6,120 bases of DNA from contig QJYE01000204.1 in assembly GCA_003235785.1 (NCBI GenBank), positions 1 to 6,120 on the forward strand, given 5' to 3'. Shown piece after piece: positions 1 through 6,120 of the stretch (the first letter of the stretch is position 1; each line of letters begins with the position of its first letter). The DNA comes from Nitrospirota bacterium. Its GTDB lineage: Bacteria; Nitrospirota; Nitrospiria; Nitrospirales; UBA8639. Below the pieces are notes generated by a model that worked only from the letters and a program-made list of their open reading frames with translations, made no database searches and was not told where the DNA came from. The position numbers and the translations under genes were made by a program.

Positions 1-60
1 CCCTATGGCATCCAGGAACTCGCCACAGCGATCCAACGTGCCTTTCCCAATTATAATTAA
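1..60 (+). CDS. C-terminal tail of an unidentified plus-strand protein (partial)
   Basis: Frame 1 of the plus strand is open from the first base and ends in TAA at 58-60. It encodes PYGIQELATAIQRAFPNYN followed by stop, which reads like a natural helical C-terminus ending in a short polar tail. Only 19 codons are visible, so no family can be assigned. An open stretch this short could occur by chance, but the amino-acid composition and the absence of any competing minus-strand gene here favour a real gene end. The gene would be convergent with glnD across a gap of about 290 bases. Confidence 0.4.
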   Translation, partial: PYGIQELATAIQRAFPNYN

Positions 61-350
61 ACACAGGCCAGACTGACTTCCCGTCCAGTAAAACCTTTTC
101 CGTTGCTCTATCCTTGGCTTCTTTTGACTCCCCGGTCCCCGTCGTTCATACGGTGCCAACCACTCTCAACTGGCTCAAGATTAGGACGAATTCCTCAGTC
201 TTCCTCCTCTACTAACGCCCTCTTTTCTGCTTGAGCAGCCTTTGGGTTCCATCATACCCGACATAGCAATATTTTGGGGAGATACCCCAGTCTTGACGAA
301 GAAATATTTGACGGGGTCTCGCCACCAGTAGCATCTATCCTATTATTCGG
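61..350. other. Convergent intergenic region, no gene seen
   Basis: This stretch separates the probable plus-strand gene end from the glnD stop. I find no ORF with a plausible ribosome-binding site and start on either strand. Two small hairpins are visible. One has a TGGGG/CCCCA stem at 275-279 and 285-289 with loop AGATA. The other has a CTGC/GCAG stem at 227-230 and 235-238 with a TTGA tetraloop. Neither is followed by a T-rich tract in either direction, so neither is a textbook intrinsic terminator, although the G/C-rich one could act as a weak terminator or 3'-end stabiliser for glnD mRNA. No tRNA-like structure, long repeat or insertion-sequence end was noticed. Confidence 0.5.
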
Positions 351-3044
351 TTATGGTTCTTCATCCAGAAATTCATTAACGGCGTGTTGAAGACCGGATT
401 GAATCTGTTCACAAAGCCTAGGGTCCTGAATTTTTTCCCCAGAGGCTGTTGTGACATAAAACACGTCCACCACCTGATCTAATCGCGTTCCAATCCTTGC
501 CATATGGATCGAGAGGTCCAACTGCACTAGTGTTTTCGCTAGCAGGAACAAGAGGCCCAATTTGTCGTCCGCAAACACATCAATCACGGTATAGGAATCA
601 GACACCTCATTATCAATGAGGACTTCCGTCGGACGACGTCCGGTAGGAAATTGCCGGCCCAAGACCATCCGGCGGCGACGCTGGAACACTTGCTCCACCG
701 AATGTTCTTCTTGCAAGACCGCATGAATTTCTTGAGAGACTTCATCAAATCGATAGTCCGAAGGCTGACCCTCCCAATCAGTATCGTTAACAGAAAATAT
801 ATCCAACACCGTGCCATCATCCAATGTCATTATCTGGGCATTCAGAACTTCGAGACCCAATGCAGCAAGAACCCCAGTGACTTGCATAAAAAGTCCGAGT
901 TTGGCTTGTTCTCGGGTGATAAGGACATATTCAGAAATACCTAATTCGGCATTAAACCGCCCCTCTACATGTATGGGCCTCACTGATAACTGACTCATCG
1001 CCAGGAGGTGTGCGGCCATTTGCTCAACCGGCGTGGACGCCACGTACCAATCTGGAAGTTGCGCCAATTGCTCATCAACCCATGAAGACCAACCAGAATC
1101 AGGCTCAGGAAAATCTGCCCCCTGTGTCGCTAGGGTTTCAAGGAGTGCCTTTCGAGCAACTGGCTGAAGGAACATGCTCTCACCTGCCGGCTTGGATGCG
1201 CCCGTTCCTTCCACCATGTCTTCATACGTTCGAGTATAGAGCTCTCCCAATAACGATTCCTTCCATTTGGTCATCACTTCCGGCCCCACCGCTGAAATAT
1301 CCGCAACGGTGAGAATGAACATTTTTTGGAGAACGGCGACAGTTTTCATTTTTCGTGCAAATGTCTGAATGATCTTCGGGTCATTCAGATCACGCCGAAA
1401 TGCGGTATGGGACATAACTAAGTGGTGAAACACCAGAAAGGCCAGAACCTCACGTTCCCTCTCTGACAATCCCAATCGGTCAGCCATTTTATGCGTAATT
1501 TCTTGTCCAATTTTACAATGATCGCCAGGTCGCCCTTTTCCTAAATCATGGAGTAATAACGCAAGGTGAAAAATGTCCTTGTCTACAATTTGGCGATACA
1601 CCTCACCAACAAGCCCTTGCTCCTCTTGCAAACGTTCCGCTTCTTTCACCGCCAGCAGACTATGTTCATCCACCGTATACTTATGATACTGGTTAAATTG
1701 CATAAGCCCGCGAACTCGGGCAAAAGCTGGAACAAGTTTCTCCAAAAGACTGGCTTGATGCATGGCTTCTAGGGTGCGTCCAATTCGCCCGGGCCGACTC
1801 AAAATTCGTCGAAACAGCCGGCTCACCGCCTCAGTATGAAACCGCTCATTGGGCACGGTAGCTAAATGCTGCGATAATTCATTCAGAATTCTGGAGTCAA
1901 TGGGCACGGCTTGATCCTGAGAGATTTCGAATAAACGCAGCAGCCAAACGGGACTTTCCAAAACACTGAGTAAATGTTCTGAGGGAATGGTGAGACGACG
2001 GTCTTGTATGAGAAATGTATCCTCAATCAACGAATTCGGCCACCATCGTCGCATGCGCGCAACCCAAGACTGTTCCTGCGCCTGTTCAAGAAATCGCAAA
2101 CACCGATCATGTAATCCCGTAGTATGCCGGAAATACTGCTGCATAAATTGTTCAACGGCTAACAGATGAGGAAGATCCGACAATCCATAGATTTCCGCAA
2201 GCCGAACCTGATCTTCAAACGTGAGAATATCCTGGGCCCGCTTCGCTTCAAAATGCAGAAATCCTCTCAGACGCCAAAGAAAATCTTGCGCGTCTTGCAA
2301 CACCTGATAGTCCTGAAATGCCAGAATCCCCCGGTTAGCGAGTTCTTGAATCGTCCCAACCCCATAGCGAGCCTGACCGACCCATTGGACCAAATGTAGA
2401 TCTCGCAAGCCTCCCTTACTTTTTTTAACATTCGGTTCCAGTAAAAAAACCGTTTCCCCAAATTTGGCATATTCCCGTTGCCGCTCTTCTATTTTATCAA
2501 GAATAAATTGTTTTGAGTGGCGTTTACGAATTCGTCGATCAAATTTTCTCTGAAATTCCTGAAACACCGCCGCATGGCCTCCCAGAAACCTCGATTCCAT
2601 GAGGGAGGTACAGGCTGGAAGGTCCCTTGCGGCAATCTCCAGACATTCCGCAATGGATCGAACGCTATGTCCAACCTGAAAACCTAAATCCCATAAACGA
2701 TGAAAAACTCCCTTGGAAATGGTGTGGGCCACCTCAGCCTGATCTCCTCGGGTGAGCAGCATGACGTCTATATCAGAATAGGGCGCGAGCTCCCTCCTGC
2801 CATACCCTCCCATCGCCACCAAACAACATTGTTGCAGACTTGCTCGAATCTCGGCATGGCCCTGTTGAATGACCTCACGGAATCGTGCAATTAAGAGCGC
2901 ATCCATAAAATCCGAAAAGGCTTGGACGACTTCTCCGCCCGTGGCCCCTTCCCTCAGTCGTTGATGCAAGGCCTCCCGTTCTTCCTGCAGACTCTGAGAT
3001 CCAAAGGCCGAAGTGGGGGTGAAGCTGGAATGTCCTGTTGTCAT
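351..3044 (-). CDS. glnD: Bifunctional PII uridylyltransferase / uridylyl-removing enzyme GlnD
   Basis: GlnD is the cytoplasmic glutamine sensor of the nitrogen regulatory cascade. When glutamine is low it transfers UMP from UTP to a tyrosine of PII proteins (GlnB/GlnK), and when glutamine is high it removes it. The 897-residue product has the full family architecture and usual length (E. coli about 890). The nucleotidyltransferase motif GGYGRRELAPYSDID is at residues 79-93, with metal-binding D91 and D93. The HD hydrolase domain shows H461 (TVDEH), H499-D500 in LLLHDLGKGRPGDH, H540-H541 and D582 (ADIS). There are two C-terminal ACT domains, about residues 707-780 and 818-890, which bind glutamine. 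The start is ATG at 3044-3042, with purine-rich but weak Shine-Dalgarno candidates upstream (AAGG at 3060-3057, GAGAG nearer). It begins 45 bases after the nadE stop with no terminator between them, so it is probably the second gene of a nadE-glnD operon. No key residue is missing. Confidence 0.97.
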   Translation of the reverse strand: MTTGHSSFTPTSAFGSQSLQEEREALHQRLREGATGGEVVQAFSDFMDALLIARFREVIQQGHAEIRASLQQCCLVAMGGYGRRELAPYSDIDVMLLTRGDQAEVAHTISKGVFHRLWDLGFQVGHSVRSIAECLEIAARDLPACTSLMESRFLGGHAAVFQEFQRKFDRRIRKRHSKQFILDKIEERQREYAKFGETVFLLEPNVKKSKGGLRDLHLVQWVGQARYGVGTIQELANRGILAFQDYQVLQDAQDFLWRLRGFLHFEAKRAQDILTFEDQVRLAEIYGLSDLPHLLAVEQFMQQYFRHTTGLHDRCLRFLEQAQEQSWVARMRRWWPNSLIEDTFLIQDRRLTIPSEHLLSVLESPVWLLRLFEISQDQAVPIDSRILNELSQHLATVPNERFHTEAVSRLFRRILSRPGRIGRTLEAMHQASLLEKLVPAFARVRGLMQFNQYHKYTVDEHSLLAVKEAERLQEEQGLVGEVYRQIVDKDIFHLALLLHDLGKGRPGDHCKIGQEITHKMADRLGLSEREREVLAFLVFHHLVMSHTAFRRDLNDPKIIQTFARKMKTVAVLQKMFILTVADISAVGPEVMTKWKESLLGELYTRTYEDMVEGTGASKPAGESMFLQPVARKALLETLATQGADFPEPDSGWSSWVDEQLAQLPDWYVASTPVEQMAAHLLAMSQLSVRPIHVEGRFNAELGISEYVLITREQAKLGLFMQVTGVLAALGLEVLNAQIMTLDDGTVLDIFSVNDTDWEGQPSDYRFDEVSQEIHAVLQEEHSVEQVFQRRRRMVLGRQFPTGRRPTEVLIDNEVSDSYTVIDVFADDKLGLLFLLAKTLVQLDLSIHMARIGTRLDQVVDVFYVTTASGEKIQDPRLCEQIQSGLQHAVNEFLDEEP

Positions 3045-3089
3045 CGTCTCTCTATACCTTTTCCCGTTAGGGGACTTTTCCAGAACCGC

Positions 3090-4889
3090 TCAGATCTTAG
3101 GGAGATACCGATTCGTAATCGGCATCCGTCTATCCTTTCCAAATGCCCTGCTGGTAATTTTTATGCCAATAGGAGCCTGCCGGCGCTTATATTCACTCTG
3201 CTCCACAAGCCGTATCACTTTTTGCACCGCGCGCACAGAATACCCTGCCTGGGCAATCCGATTTTTTGAATGATTCTTCTCAACATAGGCCTGCAAGATT
3301 GCATCTAATTGAGGATAGGGTGGCAACGAATCTTGATCCGTCTGATTCGCTTTGAGTTCAGCCGAGGGAGCACGCGAATGAATACGCTCTGGAATACTCA
3401 CTTGGTCAAAACCTTCAGACTGAGAGTCACTCCGCCATCGAGCGAGTTGATACACCTGCATTTTGGAGATATCTTTTAGGACGGCAAAGCCTCCTGCCAT
3501 ATCTCCATACAAAGTAGCATAGCCCACACTCATTTCACTTTTATTTCCGGTTGTTAAAACCAGATGCCCAAACTTGTTCGAAAGAGCCATTAAGAGAGTC
3601 CCTCGAATTCTGGCCTGTAAATTTTCTTCGGTGGTATCAACCGGGCGGTCATCAAAAAGAGGGCGCAGTTGACGGAGATAGGCTTTGAAAAGGCCTGTAA
3701 TCGAAAGATTCAGCAAGGTGATTCCTAAACGTTTCGCCAAGGCCTTTGAATCCTGTCGACTGGCGGAAGAAGTATAGGGAGACGGCATCATCACGCCCAC
3801 GACCTTGGACGCACCAAGTGCATCTCGCGCAATCAATGCCGTCAAGGCAGAATCAATCCCTCCACTAATCCCGATGACCACACTTGAGAAAGCATTTTTT
3901 CGGGCATAATCCCTTACACCTAAGACTAACGCACGATAGATTTCCTCCGTTTCGGCCATTGATGAGGCAATGGTTCCCACGGAAGAAACCTGTGTATGTA
4001 TCGGCAAGGGCTGCCACGGAATATGAATAAAGGCAATCCCAGCCTTTTTTTGAGCAGACGTACACCTAGACAAACCTTTATGATGATGGTTGCCATGGGG
4101 AATCTGCAGGTCCGTGAGTAGCAGATCTTCTTCAAAGGCCTTTGCTCGAGCGATGAGTCGCCCTTTAGGATCAAACACAAGACTATTGCCGTCAAACACT
4201 AATTCGTCCTGCCCTCCAACCATATTCGTGTAGCTCACAAACACCCGATGTTCTTTCGCACGAGCAGCTAACATGCGTTGCCGAATGTGCGTTTTTCCAA
4301 CATGATAGGGTGAGGCATTGAGGTTTAAAATGACCTGGGCTCCCCCATATTTCACTTGTGAAAGGGCGGGTCCATCCGCAAACCAGATATCTTCACAAAT
4401 ATTGATACCAATCCGAACCGACCCGAGACAAAAAATCGGATTGACTTTCCCTTCTCGAAAGTACCGTTGTTCATCAAACACCCCATAGTTAGGAAGCTTA
4501 TGCTTCGCATACACCCCTGCTACTCGACCATCCGCAAACACCCATGCCACATTCAACGGTTTTGATTTTGTAGATTGTTCCATTCGCTCTGACTTGGCCA
4601 TGGTTGCCCCTTGAAGTTTCTGCGGGCCAGCCACACTCCCTACTACCGCCATAATGCCATGCGAAGCCTTGGCGATCTGATTTTGTTTGCCATGAATATC
4701 ACGAAGAAACTGGGGCATTAGAAGAAGATCTTCTGGGGGATATCCCGACACTGCTAATTCGGGGAACACTACGACATCAGCTTTCGCCTTCCTGGCTTCT
4801 CGAATCCATCGACAAATGCTGCGAACATTCCCCTGAAGATCGCCGACGATCGGATTCATCTGAACCATGGCTAATCGCAGTCGCATCAT
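3090..4889 (-). CDS. nadE: Glutamine-dependent NAD+ synthetase (glutaminase-synthetase)
   Basis: NadE carries out the last step of NAD+ synthesis: nicotinate adenine dinucleotide, glutamine and ATP give NAD+, glutamate, AMP and pyrophosphate. The 599-residue cytosolic protein is the two-domain glutamine-using form. The N-terminal carbon-nitrogen hydrolase (nitrilase-type) domain, about residues 4-265, has the catalytic triad E44 (FPELAVSGYPPEDLL), K129 (YAKHKLPNYGVFDE) and C165 (GINICEDIW). The C-terminal ATP-pyrophosphatase synthetase domain, about 315-590, has the P-loop SGGIDS at 342-347 and the signature TTGNKSE at 446-452, followed by GYATLYGDMAGGF and RAPSAELK. Low-complexity stretches near residues 95-110 and 262-300 look like inter-element insertions. 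The start is the first of two tandem ATGs (4889 and 4886). AGAGGA at 4904-4899 lies nine bases before the first ATG, which favours it. The mRNA leader carries a probable ANTAR-controlled attenuator. Confidence 0.97.
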   Translation of the reverse strand: MMRLRLAMVQMNPIVGDLQGNVRSICRWIREARKAKADVVVFPELAVSGYPPEDLLLMPQFLRDIHGKQNQIAKASHGIMAVVGSVAGPQKLQGATMAKSERMEQSTKSKPLNVAWVFADGRVAGVYAKHKLPNYGVFDEQRYFREGKVNPIFCLGSVRIGINICEDIWFADGPALSQVKYGGAQVILNLNASPYHVGKTHIRQRMLAARAKEHRVFVSYTNMVGGQDELVFDGNSLVFDPKGRLIARAKAFEEDLLLTDLQIPHGNHHHKGLSRCTSAQKKAGIAFIHIPWQPLPIHTQVSSVGTIASSMAETEEIYRALVLGVRDYARKNAFSSVVIGISGGIDSALTALIARDALGASKVVGVMMPSPYTSSASRQDSKALAKRLGITLLNLSITGLFKAYLRQLRPLFDDRPVDTTEENLQARIRGTLLMALSNKFGHLVLTTGNKSEMSVGYATLYGDMAGGFAVLKDISKMQVYQLARWRSDSQSEGFDQVSIPERIHSRAPSAELKANQTDQDSLPPYPQLDAILQAYVEKNHSKNRIAQAGYSVRAVQKVIRLVEQSEYKRRQAPIGIKITSRAFGKDRRMPITNRYLPKI

Positions 4890-4926
4890 AAAAAAACGTC
4901 CTCTGCTCCTAAAGGAACCGAGGACG
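4890..4926 (-). terminator. Intrinsic terminator abutting the nadE start codon (attenuator)
   Basis: On the minus strand, CGTCCTC at 4926-4920 pairs perfectly with GAGGACG at 4903-4897 (7 bp). After a G/A mismatch the stem continues: G4918-C4905, a T/G wobble, then T4916-A4907, C4915-G4908 and C4914-G4909, closing on a TTTA tetraloop. The stem is followed at once by seven Ts (4896-4890) and then directly by the nadE ATG. This is a textbook Rho-independent terminator, but it sits upstream of a gene and downstream of a promoter. It would therefore stop transcription just before the coding region unless it is prevented from forming. It would also catch readthrough from the upstream ANTAR gene. 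Confidence 0.9.
4899..4904 (-). promoter_or_regulatory. nadE ribosome-binding site, buried in the terminator hairpin
   Basis: The minus strand reads AGAGGA at 4904-4899, nine bases before the first nadE ATG, a normal spacing. A second purine run, AGGAG at 4910-4906, lies 16 bases before it. Most of AGAGGA belongs to the 3' arm of the terminator hairpin (4903-4897), and AGGAG lies in the inner stem and loop edge of the same hairpin. When the terminator structure forms, both candidates would be hidden from ribosomes. Confidence 0.75.
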
Positions 4927-4936
4927 CCATTGTCCT
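4921..4936 (-). promoter_or_regulatory. Hexaloop hairpin P2 (antiterminator half of the ANTAR target)
   Basis: The minus strand reads AGGAC-AATGGC-GTCCT: a perfect 5-bp stem around a six-base loop with A at position 1 and G at position 4, the signature of ANTAR-bound hairpins. The 3' arm GTCCT (4925-4921) is wholly contained in the terminator's 5' arm (4926-4920), so P2 and the terminator cannot coexist. The P2 5' arm AGGAC recurs in the terminator's 3' arm, so the two copies compete for the same GTCCT. P2 alone is weaker than the terminator, as expected if a protein must stabilise it. Confidence 0.82.
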
Positions 4937-4958
4937 AATCAAACGCTCACTCTTAATT

Positions 4959-4976
4959 GGCAACGTCATTGTCGCC
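4959..4976 (-). promoter_or_regulatory. Hexaloop hairpin P1 (first half of the ANTAR target)
   Basis: The minus strand reads GGCGAC-AATGAC-GTTGCC: a 6-bp stem with one G-U wobble around a hexaloop with A at position 1 and G at position 4. The loop differs from that of P2 only at position 5 (A instead of G), and both loops are closed by a C-G pair. P1 begins only a few bases after the predicted transcription start and is separated from P2 by 22 bases (4958-4937). In known ANTAR targets both hairpins are needed for binding by a dimeric protein. Confidence 0.8.
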
Positions 4977-4986
4977 CTTTTCGAAT

Positions 4987-5015
4987 ATTATACAAGTGAC
5001 TGCACGACTCTTCAA
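4987..5015 (-). promoter_or_regulatory. Sigma70-type promoter of nadE(-glnD)
   Basis: On the minus strand TTGAAG at 5015-5010 (four of six matches to the -35 consensus) is followed after exactly 17 bases by a perfect TATAAT at 4992-4987. The transcription start is predicted about seven bases further on, near 4980, just before hairpin P1. The promoter starts about 48 bases after the ANTAR gene stop, so nadE can be transcribed separately from it. A near-consensus promoter fits a gene regulated after initiation, by antitermination. Confidence 0.8.
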
Positions 5016-5050
5016 ACAACCCTTCCCAGACATGGAGCCGATTGCCAGAC

Positions 5051-5076
5051 CCACCCTATTCGCTATGAGTGGGTGG
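5051..5076 (-). other. Hairpin across the ANTAR gene stop codon
   Basis: CCACCC and GGGTGG, six complementary bases at 5076-5071 and 5056-5051 on the minus strand, flank a 14-base loop that includes the TAG stop codon at 5065-5063. No T-tract follows, so this is not a normal intrinsic terminator. It may be a weak end signal or chance. Its loop is far larger than six bases, so it is not an ANTAR-type hairpin. Confidence 0.3.
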
Positions 5077-6120
5077 CCTGCTGAAGTTCTTCAGAAAGAA
5101 TAATCGCATCAGCAATTTCACGCATCGATTTTCGCAAATTCATACTTTGTCGCTGCATCAGGCGAAAGGCCTCGGATTCTGAGAGCCCTTTTGAGGCCAT
5201 GAGAAACCCTTTGGCTCGCTCAACCTGCTTACGAACCTCCAAGGCCTCTTGCATCTCAAAAGATTTTTCGAGTAATCGGGTGTGCTCAATAGCCACTGCT
5301 GATTGATTGGCAATCGCTTGGAGGGTCTTGATTTCTTCTCCTGAAAAGACGTGATGGGTGGAAGTATACACATTAACCACCCCAATCGCGTTATCTTTCA
5401 TCAGCATAGGAACTGACAACAGCGAATGTAAGCCTTCTTGGATAGCCAGATCACGATAAAAAAATCCTCCCTCGTCCGTAACGTCTGGCACATACACCGG
5501 CCGCTGCTCCTGAACCGCTCGCCCACTTATGCTCTGCCCGACTTTTAAAGGAGGCTTCCGCCGGTAGGCATCGCTAAGGCTCTGCGTCGCCGTAATCCGC
5601 AGCTCCCTTGAATCCGGATCGACCAGCATAATTGAACAAATTTTCGAATTCATCAGTTGGGCCGTCATCGTCACAATTAGCTGCAAGACATCTTCAATTA
5701 ACCGGTTCGATGCGACAGTTTCTGACACCTGGGAAAGTGTTTCGAGGCGACGAGCCTTCTGTCGCATATCATCATACAATCTGGCATTCGCGATGGCCCC
5801 TCCCACTTGGTTCGCAATGGTCAAGAGTAACGCCAGAGTTTCTTCTGAATAGCGCTTCGATCGCTTATGTTGCACATTGATCACCCCAACCATTTCGCCT
5901 TTACTGATAATCGGAACCGAAACAAAGGCTTGATAGCGATCTTCCGGCAATCGATGGAAAAATTTAAATCGGGCATCATCACTGGCATGTCGAGGAATCA
6001 CCACAGGAACTTTTTCTCGGGCCACCCATCCGGTAATGCCTTCTCCCAGTCCAATAGAGACTCGACCGATCAGCCGCGGATGAGGATTTTTTGAGGCACG
6101 AAGGATCAATTCATCTTTGC
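5063..6120 (-). CDS. GAF-GAF-ANTAR RNA-binding transcription antiterminator (5' end outside window)
   Basis: The reading frame ends at TAG 5065-5063 and remains open through the right edge. Codons upstream of a possible TTG at 6109 (reading KDE before LILRAS) continue the GAF fold, so the true start lies beyond the window. Numbering from that TTG: the rest of a first GAF domain occupies residues 1-112 (GEGITGWVA; FVSVPII; VGVINV). A helical, probably coiled-coil linker spans about 113-135. A complete second GAF domain spans about 136-278 (SICSIMLVD-like core; LLSVPML; IGVVNVY). A C-terminal ANTAR domain spans about 283-341 (QVERAKGFLMASKGLSESEA, then RQSMN and MREIADAII). GAF domains sense small ligands or redox state, and ANTAR domains bind paired hexaloop RNA hairpins to prevent termination. 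There is no visible phospho-receiver domain in the part seen, unlike EutV or AmiR-type proteins. The ligand cannot be predicted. Its likely target is the nadE leader just downstream. Confidence 0.93.
   Translation of the reverse strand, partial: KDELILRASKNPHPRLIGRVSIGLGEGITGWVAREKVPVVIPRHASDDARFKFFHRLPEDRYQAFVSVPIISKGEMVGVINVQHKRSKRYSEETLALLLTIANQVGGAIANARLYDDMRQKARRLETLSQVSETVASNRLIEDVLQLIVTMTAQLMNSKICSIMLVDPDSRELRITATQSLSDAYRRKPPLKVGQSISGRAVQEQRPVYVPDVTDEGGFFYRDLAIQEGLHSLLSVPMLMKDNAIGVVNVYTSTHHVFSGEEIKTLQAIANQSAVAIEHTRLLEKSFEMQEALEVRKQVERAKGFLMASKGLSESEAFRLMQRQSMNLRKSMREIADAIILSEELQQATHS

Larger units (their letters stand above)
4890..4980 (-). ncRNA. nadE mRNA leader: dual-hexaloop ANTAR antitermination element
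   Basis: The untranslated leader runs from the predicted transcription start near 4980 to the base before the nadE ATG, about 91 nt. In order it holds hairpin P1, a 22-nt linker, hairpin P2 and a terminator that shares P2's 3' arm. Known ANTAR systems (for example EutV on eut mRNAs and NasR on the nas leader) use this kind of paired-hairpin leader, in which protein binding to the loops keeps the terminator from forming. The structure here is read directly from the bases. Control by the neighbouring ANTAR protein is inferred from adjacency and motif match. No small-molecule riboswitch fold was recognised. Confidence 0.8.

Noticed and set aside
45..60. TATAAT-like sequence in the A/T-rich end of the left-edge ORF, readable as a minus-strand -10 box
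   Set aside because: No -35-like hexamer lies at a suitable distance, and the A/T run is explained by the Asn-Tyr-Asn-stop codons of the plus-strand frame.
180..254. Small minus-strand ORF starting at tandem ATGs and encoding about 24 residues (MMEPKGCSSRKEG...)
   Set aside because: There is no convincing ribosome-binding site before the ATGs, the length is within chance expectation, and the residues resemble no known family.
274..290. TGGGG-AGATA-CCCCA hairpin considered as the glnD terminator
   Set aside because: The stem is short and is followed by an A-rich rather than T-rich stretch on the minus strand, with no T-tract on the plus strand. I kept it only as a candidate inside the intergenic entry.
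651..1312. Plus-strand open frames of about 60-115 codons inside glnD, nadE and the ANTAR gene
   Set aside because: They lie opposite or out of frame with strongly recognisable genes, show no domain signatures and have low-plausibility protein composition; they are shadows of the coding strand.
3045..3089. TCCC-CTAAC-GGGA hairpin in the nadE-glnD spacer considered as a terminator or a further ANTAR hairpin
   Set aside because: The stem is only 4 bp, the loop has five bases instead of six and lacks the A1/G4 pattern, and no T-tract follows.
5063..6109. TTG at 6109 as the true start of the GAF-GAF-ANTAR gene
   Set aside because: The frame stays open upstream to the window edge, and the preceding codons (KDE) extend a GAF beta-strand in register, so starting at 6109 would cut the first GAF domain in half.

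Overview
The window holds three genes on the minus strand. In transcription order they are a GAF-GAF-ANTAR regulator (5' end outside the window), a glutamine-dependent NAD+ synthetase (nadE) and the PII uridylyltransferase/uridylyl-removing enzyme (glnD). A probable C-terminal tail of an unrelated plus-strand gene lies at the left edge. GC content looks close to 50% by eye. The gene set and protein flavour suggest a Gram-negative bacterium with PII nitrogen signalling, possibly Nitrospirota. That placement is a guess from general resemblance and nothing in the window proves it.

Layout: 1-60, end of an unidentified plus-strand ORF. 61-350, gap between convergent genes with no convincing gene or terminator. 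351-3044, glnD. 3045-3089, short nadE-glnD spacer with no terminator, so the two are probably cotranscribed. 3090-4889, nadE. 4890-5062, a regulatory intergenic region. 5063-6120, the GAF-GAF-ANTAR gene, running off the right edge.

The most notable signal is the 173-base region before nadE. Read on the minus strand it has a strong sigma70-type promoter (TTGAAG, 17 bases, TATAAT) followed by a leader of about 90 nt. The leader holds two hairpins, each with a six-base loop starting with A and with G at position 4: GGCGAC-AATGAC-GTTGCC and AGGAC-AATGGC-GTCCT. The 3' arm of the second hairpin is also the 5' arm of a strong intrinsic terminator whose seven-T tract ends directly against the nadE ATG. 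The nadE ribosome-binding site lies inside the terminator hairpin. This is the architecture known for RNA targets of ANTAR antiterminators, and an ANTAR protein is encoded immediately upstream.

Proposed logic (inference): the GAF-GAF-ANTAR protein senses an unknown ligand or state, binds the paired hexaloops, holds the second hairpin closed, prevents the terminator from forming, and so allows expression of nadE and probably glnD. This would put glutamine-consuming NAD synthesis and the cell's glutamine sensor under one RNA switch.
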